Below, in pieces: positions 56,508 through 64,000 of a DNA stretch of 64,000 nt (the stretch's first letter is position 1; every line of letters begins with the position of its first letter). Both the position numbers and the translations under genes were made by a program. The notes below the pieces were generated by a model, which saw only the letters and a program-made list of their open reading frames with translations, was not told the origin of the DNA and did no database searches. Source of the stretch: Stenogyne calaminthoides (taxonomy: Eukaryota; Streptophyta; Magnoliopsida; Lamiales; Lamiaceae); the NCBI GenBank assembly GCA_037126765.1, contig JBBCBC010000021.1:19361434-19425433 (forward strand). The letters run 5' to 3'.

Positions 56508-59503
56508 TTGCCTTTTGTTTTCCGAAAGATGATATTGATATTGATTATGCACAAATTTAATGAGTCTATCTCACCAGTAGATGGCCACTCATGGACTAGA
56601 AAGATCATGTGCAACTATGCGAATCGCAACGAAGATCTTTTGAGGATAAGTTCGCTCAATTTGGGAACCACCGAGGATTCTCGAATCCACGGAGGTGGAA
56701 CAAATTCAAGAATACCGATCGAAACATATTGCTCGCTTCAATCGCAATCCAAATGATGCAAAGATGAAGCACTACAATTCTTGCGACTTTGAGCGTGGAT
56801 ACGAAAAAACGAGACGAACCGATGTCGCAACAATCCGAGAAGAAATCGATCGACAAACGCGACATCACTGGTCCTGCTCACCACTAAAAGGGGCGAATCT
56901 CACCGCACACCACACGGAGAATGAGGACGAAGAAATCGAGAGAGCTCTTAAGAGAGGCGGACAAACATCGAAAAGCCTGGATTCATCAAAGCCAATGCTC
57001 AAAAGAAAGATAGATCGTTGTTCGACATTCTCACAAGAACGATCATTGAATCTCATTTAGCCCAGATGCTTTCACATCACCAAAATGTACAAAGATGGCA
57101 AAGAATAATTGACGGGCTCGTAACATCAATCGCACTCCGCCTCGAAAGCCATCTTGCTCCAAGAACACGAAAAATTTGGAGTCAATGAATCCAGTGCAAA
57201 ATCTTTTCCGAAAAAGAGAGTCAAGAATCTCAACAAGGTTGCGCTTATATTGAAGGACAAACCGCCAAGCGCCGAATGGAATCGAATGGATCAAGTCCTA
57301 CAATGCCTTCTTTCATCAACTTCGCTTATTTACGGGCCACCGACGATGACAAGGAGCCCACTCCAACAAAAACCAAGAAAGGAAAGAGCAAAGAAGTTCG
57401 CTTCATCCACACCCGGGCTTGCTCCACGTAAAAAAGAAACGAAAACGTGAAGGCCTGCGAGAAGAGGCCAAAGAAAGCAAAGAAGCTACCATGACTCTAA
57501 AGACTGTAAGACGAGTCGAAGAAGATAGAGCGCCGTAACACAGTCAAGGCGCAACAAAGAATGTAATCGACAGTAAGCTTTCAACCTGAGGGCTCGCCAA
57601 ACGATCTCGAGGTAGAAGCACAAATCGATAAATCTACTTCTCTCAACCTCAAGTCGACTTCACCGCCAGATTAAAGGTCGCCGAAAGCATGTCTCTCCCG
57701 CTAGTTCACCCGCTTCATGAACCTCGAACCAGATATAATCGCCACTACAAAGCAGTAACCATCGCAGGTCGAACCAATCGACAACTTCCGCCGACTCAAG
57801 CACAACCGTGTTTTCCCACATCTCATCCAATGTAATCCGGATGATAATTCCCCAGATCCAGATCAACAAAGACCATCACCGAAAAAATGGTCGACTAAGA
57901 ATTGAACGAGAGATTGATGAGACGTATCCACAACCGGGTCGCCCATCCCGCTATAAGAGAAGAAGTCACGGAGATCCTCACCGAGAGATTTCAGACAAAA
58001 AAGCTTCTCGTGATCTTATTTTACTTGTTGAACAGGATGGGTGGTGCGGATGAGTTCGCAGATTTTGACTTCGATATGAGGAAGTCCGCCAAAAGCTGAT
58101 CACCACCGAGCTAATATCCGATAAATGCGGAAAGCTCCGATCCACGCGAAGTTGAATTGCTTAAGAAGAAGAAAAGTCGAGATCGCCAAGAAGCCCGTAA
58201 ACAGACGCTGAAACGGAGAATGCAGAGTCGCCGATGAAAGTGGAACTGTGTCATAGCCACGACCAACCACCGGAGGCACAAAACAATCGAACCTCGATCA
58301 AGTGATGGATCCAATTCCTACATCTCAAATCACCACCGATCAACTTCGGTGAGATCAAATTTGTCTCAAAGATCTCCCGAAAGAAGAGATCGGCGGAGTG
58401 TTAATCGATCGTAGACAAATTAGTCTCAAACAAATCGAAGCAATCGAGATCGGGCTTCTCCCAATCCATGACCACCATGTTCGGCCGAGCTTACAAAATC
58501 GCTGATGACAAGTCAAACAGCGGGATCAAAATCAATCTTTCTTTTCTCGACGCCAATCGAGAAAAGGCTCGAAAGTTATCGTAAGAGAAATTTGACAAAA
58601 TGATTTGACACTCTTCTGCTACAATGGAAAACCGCCAAGACAGAAATTGGACATAACTGCTCGAATCTAATACTCAAACTTCGTGTTTATCTCGCTAATG
58701 ATCTAAATCAGCATTATCAATCAACTTTGGGTCTCGACTTCCCACTCAATGCGCTTTTTGATCAAACCAAAAAGGGGAAGGATCTCGAGAAACCAACCGA
58801 CACATCGAAGATAAGGCCCATGACAAAGCTCAATTGCAAAGAAAGGTCGCCAAGGGTGCTTGACATCAAAATCTGGACCAAGCATTCGCACCAGAAAAGT
58901 CACCGTAAGCACAAATAGTCGACACTGGTGATAAGGAGCTAGTCAGAAGATTGTCCAAAGAGCGTATGATCAAGAAGAAAGAAGAACGTAAAAAACGGCA
59001 CAAGCGTAAGGGTTGAAACAGGTTCAAATCAAGGGCTAAGAAAGGATTGACCGAAAATCTGCACTGTAACCTCGGTTGCCAAAGAAGAGTCGGCGAGATC
59101 ATACCAAAAACCGGCCGCACACGCTAAGAGGTTTGAGGAATGGAATAAGATCGTAAGTGAATGGCTTCGGATGCTTTTGTCCTTGATCTTGTTCCAAAAA
59201 GAAAGAATCACCAGATGATGAGTTCCTCAACCGGTTACGTAATAAATATCCGGACTTTCAAGTATCCGGAAAATGAGGCCAAGCTTATAAATGTAAAGAT
59301 ATCTCGCCAAGAGTATGATCTCGTTAATATACTCAAAAAGGCAGATGGCTCATTTGACAGACCGCATTTTGAGAGATTCTACTTTGACATCTTGAGCAAA
59401 TCGCATATAACCGATCAAGTGCGCATAACCGATGTCAAATGGAAACTCTATCGATTTTCAACGCTCCACAAGACCAAAAAGAGAAATGCCGTAAGGATAT
59501 AAG
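56508..59503 (+). pseudogene. Extra (env-like position) ORF of the Sirevirus
   Basis: Follows pol on the same strand, where SIRE-like elements carry an additional ORF often called env-like. Open pieces in all three frames: 56695-57060 (QEYRSKHIARFNRN), 57154-57450 (SAKSFPKKRVKNLNKVALIL, then a Lys-rich KPRKERAKKFAS), 58727-58918 and 59161-59502 (YVINIRTFKYPENEAKLINV, IKKADGSF-like end). Strongly basic and acidic blocks. I see no clear signal peptide or membrane span, so an envelope role is not supported by sequence. Heavily frameshifted. Confidence 0.5.
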
Positions 59504-59696
59504 CCCATTGTGAAGAATCGTAAGACGCCTAGGGATCACCGCTTTTATATTCAAAACTTTTCGATGTAACATGTAATCATCATATCTAATGAAAAGTTTA
59601 TTTTTTTTCGATCCCAAGACAAAATCTCTTTTGTTTTCGACATTGCTTTTAATCGTTTCTATACTTATCAACTGTTTTGGTTTCTCGGTGTTTTGG

Positions 59697-59716
59697 TTTC
59701 ATCAAAAAGGGGAAAT
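59697..59716 (+). promoter_or_regulatory. Sirevirus polypurine tract
   Basis: TTCATCAAAAAGGGGAAAT lies directly against LTR 2. It primes plus-strand DNA. Nearly identical to the tract conserved in Sireviruses. Confidence 0.88.
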
Positions 59717-61268
59717 TGTTGGGAAATTTATAGTTTTGATGAAAAGTTCCAAAACACACATGTAATAGGACCCACGGACTGTTAATTGATCGATGTTTAC
59801 ATTATCGCGATAGGAGACCAAATGATAATGATTGTATAGAAAAACCGATGTAATAGATAGGTCACATATCGAGGGGAACTCAATATGTATAGGTCGATTC
59901 AAGAATCGTAAGAAAGTTCGATATCCGACAGGCGCGTAACGTTAAACCGAATCTAAGATCGATCGAATCGATCTAGTCGATAACTCAATGAAGTCATGAA
60001 GCTCAAACCTCGAATACTAGAAGATCGATGACTTCCGAAGATAAGACCGTAAGACCTACATCGCCGAGTCACCAAATGTTTAAGTCAACAGCGCCAAGAC
60101 TCTATCAGTAGATCGATCGATTCGATCGATCGAGTTAGCTCATAAGATGAAAACCGATGTTTCATCTTATCATACGCCTCCATGATCCGAAAAGAAGAAT
60201 ACCAACCTTAGTTGGAGGAACAACACCGCAGCGCGCAAGGCTTCCATCCAATAAGGAAGAGACACGATTTAACAGAGCCGACATCATGGATTCGATGTTG
60301 CTTCTCAAACGGCTATAAAATACACATTCACGCTTTTTCGCCATGCTGCTCCTCAAGACGCCACATCAAGCCCCGCAGTTCATTTAAAATAGCACTCGAG
60401 ATTCAAATTGCTTCCAACGGCTCTTTTTGATCTCAAGGTCTATAAATATGGGATCACACTTCGAAAGTGAAACACTAAAATGCTTGGACAAACAAAATAA
60501 TAAAGAAGCTCAAACTATAGTCGATTTCGCATCAAGAACACAACAACAAGCTTATTTTATATTGTGGTTCATCCCATAAGTTCTTAGCAAGAAATCTTTT
60601 TCATCTAGCTTTTTTAGTCAGCTTTGACGCAAGGAAAGATTTCATATTGAACCTCAACAATCTTACCCAAACCCCAAGTTAGGATAAGTTGTTTAGAAGA
60701 AGATTTCACCTGGGTTTCTAAGATCGATTTCTCGATCGGTTGAGCGAGAACTCTTAAAACATCTCTGTTGGTGTCTTCAGGTTGACTAACACACTAAACT
60801 AAGTCCAAATTTTAAAGTTTGTTAAGTTGGTGCCCTCAGGAAAGGAAGAGGGATTTAGGACCGGGTTTGTCCAAACCACTATAAATCTTGAAAGCCTTTT
60901 ATCGCTTTGATTAATCGCTTCACATCGCACAATCTTAAAAGTCAAGATACATTCTTAAGTTAAGATCGATAAAGACCAAGCTTCTCGATCCGACGGACTA
61001 AATTTCGTTATCCGATTAAAAAGATAAAACTTGGAACTGGATTTATACAAACCGGTTTTTCACACGGTAAAACTTAAGCTTCCGCGACACATCGCTTAAT
61101 CGATAGTTACCGAATCGATCCGTCATGCTCAAGAAGTTGGTTATCGCACTAAACCGATTCACTCATACTGACAAAGCATATCCGCTTCACACCGACCTGC
61201 ACGAAAAAAGTTTTTCGTAAGTCTATTCACCCTCCCTCTAGACTTTTTCACTTAACCCGCTCGACCTA
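59717..61268 (+). repeat. Sirevirus LTR 2, shared between two internal regions
   Basis: About 1.55 kb. Pairs with LTR 1 but is rich in TCG and CGA where LTR 1 has CTG and CAG. TATAAATA near 60441-60448. Followed by an altered primer site (TTGGTATCGAGCGG, 61270-61283), so it is also the 5' LTR of the next copy. Confidence 0.85.
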
Positions 61269-61382
61269 TGTTGGTATCGAGCGGTTGGTTCTTCCGACCA
61301 ATCGACTTCGTCATTGTGGTCAATCGAATCGATCTTGAAAACCGCTTTTAAAAACTCATTCATTTTCCAAAATCACTCAAAG

Positions 61383-63950
61383 ATGGATAACACGTCCTAG
61401 ATGTATCATGATCTCGCCGTTCTCAATCGATGAGTATGCAGATTGGGCCATATATATGTCCAACCATCTAGGCTCGACAAGGGCGTATCGATGGAAGTCA
61501 TCGAGAGGACCCATCATCATTTACTACGACAATCCTGCAATCCGGAGGAGATCCGCATTTTTCCCACGCGAAGTCCTTGTCTTTAAAAAAGCCCAAACTT
61601 TCATGGACACAAGTAAGAAAGAAAAATCGATACTCGACACCATTGCAAGACATATCATCATGAAGACAATGGATAAGGTCACCAAAGAAAAGATTAAGTA
61701 TCTCAAATCAAGAAAAAGCAATGCGATACTCGGGCCGAGATCTGCGAGGGAAATGAATAGATAAAAAGATGTAAAATATTTCAAGCCGAACCGGTGAAGT
61801 TCGAGAAACCAAGATGTCGCCTTTCAACGAAACCATCAACGAACTCGATGGAAGAATTACAATGTCTATAAACAAGCTTCGAGAACTTGGTAGAGATGTC
61901 CGATAAAGATATCAACTATAAGATCCTAAGGTCTCTCACCAAGAAGTGGGACACGAAGGTCACTAGAATCAAAGATTGCCGACATTTCAAGAATGAAACC
62001 TAGTAGCTTTTGTTCTCGAGTCTTAAAGCTCACGAGTTCGACTCGATTGAAAGAGGTTCGTTGATGAAGACGAGGTCCCTCAATAAACCTCGACTTCAAA
62101 ATCGCTTGCTTTTCAAGGCAACCAAAGAGTAGAACAAAGGCCAATGAACCCATCGAAATATATTAAGTCAGCAGAATCGGACGCTTTACTTACCGCGAAG
62201 CTTGAGAAGTCGATATACAACTTGGTAAAGTATCGAAGATTTTATAAGACTATCAACATACCGAGATTTGAGACGAGAGATCGCATAACAGATCTCCGTA
62301 AAGAACCGTGATCCGATGATCTAAGGATCACAGATGAAAGGGAAAGAGATAGTCGACGGGCCGAAGGAAGAGATAACCAATCGATAGAAGAAACTCGACT
62401 ACTATCGAAAAGGAAATCACCGATAGGTCATACAGACGCGAGTGATTCACCCGGAAGGAAAGGAACGGTGGATCGAAAACTTTCAATCGTGAGGAGGTTG
62501 TGTCACTATAAAGACAGATCGCCTGCACCGACGCCGGTAGAGAGGGAAGAAAAGAGGAACAAAAGAGAGCAACGCTTTAGAGATGTAAGAGCCATGGTTG
62601 CCGATACGCCGAATCGACGATTCCTATCGCCGAGGACTCCGGATACTCCTCTCAGAGAAGACTTCACCGACAAGCAGCGTCCCGACTTCTATGAAAACGA
62701 AGATCCGATATTCTCGCCGACGATGATGAACTCGCCCGACGGCCGTGAGGACCAAATTCGAGGTAACCTCCAAACCCGCTTCGCTCGCTTTACACTGTAT
62801 CATTAGCACACCCTTTTGAGATTGACCGCAAAATTACTCGTGAGCAATTGCTTGAAGATCTCCAATGCAAAAAGAGAAACTTATGCTATTGCGGAAGCCG
62901 AGAATGATAAGTCGAGACCGTAAATAATCACCTTTGTCAAGAAAATGATCTCGAAAAAGCCTCCTAACTTAGATCACCAAATCGCCGTAAGGTAATCGAG
63001 GAATTTAAAATTCTCGGGTTAAAGCTTCGATCAGAAAAGCAGATCAAAGATCGATGGAAATTAACAGACAAAGAAATCGATGACTTCAAAATCTTGCAAG
63101 CAAAAATTCGATGAGCTATTCAACGCATGAAAGTCCGAAATCCTCGAGGATAATCTGCGTAAGAAAATAGATGTTTTTTCAAAAATCATCTCAAACCGCT
63201 AAAGACATGAACGCCTTTTTTTCGAATAAAGATTGATAAGGAGGGACTTGGCATAAAACCCTCCACATCCTCAAAGCCCCGGATCGATTCATCTCGTAAA
63301 GATGTAATCGCATTTAATTTCAAAAAAGATACACCAAAAGCTAAACTTGTATCTAATAGGGGAAGAGACCGGTGAGCAGTAAAAAAAGTGCCAACCGAAG
63401 CGAAATGTAAAATGGACCCCAACCGGTAAAGCATCACCGAGAATCAACTGAAGAACCCGTTCTTACGAAGAGACCTCAACCCCGATCAACAGATCGAGAA
63501 TCGAAAAAAGAAACCTACAAAAAGGAAAGTCTAATCTGAGACCCAAATAAGGTCACCGCCTAATAAGCATGCTTCGTAAATCGCGAAAACCATCTATGCG
63601 AAAAAGGATATGAATCTTTTGATGGTAGCAAATGTTTCTACCCCTATAGTCGAAATTTAGTCATCACGACCAACCACAATCGGATAAAAAGAAGACAAAC
63701 CGAAAAGTTAAATCATAAGTCTTCTAAGTCATCCAAGGTTCACACAAGTAATCATACAAATCGAAAAGATACGAGGATAAGTATGATTATGTTGATGTAT
63801 GGAGACAAATCAGCCTTCGATCCGACCGATCACCATAGAAGTGCTTTCTGTTTGTATGGATCCCCAAATCCAAACCTAACCCCTCAGACCCAATCCGAAA
63901 GGGTACCTAAAGCCCCGATCCGACAGCAGTTCGCGTGGTCCGCTAACAAA
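61383..63950 (+). pseudogene. Sirevirus gag, copy 2
   Basis: Matches copy 1 (48513 on) base by base apart from small indels. The fifth codon region reads ACGTCCTAG where copy 1 has ACGTCCCAG, creating a stop. Pieces: WAIYMSNHLGS near 61445, ARHIIMKTMDKVTKEKIKYL near 61640, and a basic block near 62580. Confidence 0.75.
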
Positions 63951-64000
63951 GCGAGGTGTGCAAGAACTATCCGGTACATCGATAGTGGATGCTCAAGGCA
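63951..64000 (+). pseudogene. Sirevirus protease start, copy 2, cut by the window end
   Basis: Last bases encode YIDSGCSRH-like sequence, the protease signature also found at 51090. The element continues beyond the window. Confidence 0.7.

Larger units (their letters stand above)
46827..61268 (+). mobile_element. Sirevirus-type copia element, first copy
   Basis: LTRs at 46827-48393 and 59717-61268, both starting TGTTGGGAAATTTATAGTTT. The purine tract before the second LTR (CATCAAAAAGGGGAAATTG) is the classic Sirevirus form. Internal part is 11.3 kb: gag, protease, integrase, RT, RNase H, then about 5 kb with an extra ORF, as in SIRE-like elements. Coding is broken throughout. The second LTR is followed directly by another gag rather than by flanking DNA, so no target duplication can be matched here. 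Confidence 0.88.

Noticed and set aside
1..64000. tRNA or rRNA genes
   Set aside because: tRNA-like boxes occur only in SINE contexts and tRNA matches only as primer-binding sites; no cloverleaf-length match was seen.

Overview
This is nuclear DNA of a flowering plant, from a repeat-rich, probably heterochromatic region. There is no operon-like packing and no intact host gene. Nearly everything recognisable is a plant transposable element: long-LTR Ty1/copia, Ty3/gypsy remnants, an L1-type LINE, tRNA-derived SINEs, MITE-like inverted repeats, and an integrated plant pararetrovirus of the Caulimoviridae. The host species cannot be fixed from the sequence.

Region 1 (1-27 kb) is a stack of nested LTR retrotransposons. 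A copia family with ~1.7-1.85 kb LTRs, called T1 here, occurs four times: a complete element (778-10006, + strand, 5-bp target duplication GAAAG), a 5'-cut element (11398-17584, +), and two solo LTRs (19485-21156, -, duplication ACGAG; 22931-24785, +, duplication ATTCC). The complete T1 lies inside the LTR of another copia element (457-777 plus 10012-11397, -), and that element itself lies inside the older T1 copy. Gypsy pieces follow at 17585-19261, then a degenerate minisatellite, another copia LTR (22092-27004, split by two insertions), and a gypsy relic reduced to LTRs plus about 0.4 kb (about 24843-26867).

Region 2 (27023-38032) is a near full-length endogenous pararetrovirus on the minus strand. 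Its order is tRNA-Met primer site, movement protein, coat protein with CCHC knuckle, aspartic protease, reverse transcriptase and RNase H in one polyprotein, then a second ORF of unknown function. This is the florendovirus-type layout. An identical 54-bp repeat lies at both ends, as expected of a circular genome linearised with terminal redundancy. Stops, frameshifts and two solo copia LTRs (29690-31058 and 35207-36936) break it, so it is not functional as it stands.

Region 3 (38-46.8 kb) is AT-rich intergenic DNA. It holds SINEs, two MITE-like inverted repeats, LINE fragments on both strands, a LINE/copia-gag junction, a possible decayed gene start with a CT microsatellite (43.4-44.1 kb), and a ~255-bp tandem array whose units each carry two perfect hairpins.

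Region 4 (46827-64000) is a Sirevirus-type copia element (LTR, gag, pol, extra ORF, LTR) followed at once by a second internal region starting with gag and running off the window: a tandem LTR-internal-LTR-internal arrangement. All coding here is shattered.

One cross-cutting signal needs care. In the Sirevirus copies and several other repeats, CTG and CAG triplets appear rewritten as TCG- and CGA-like strings, even in conserved primer-binding sites. Deamination does not produce this pattern. It suggests systematic sequencing error at methylated CHG sites, so many of the frameshifts described may be artefacts.
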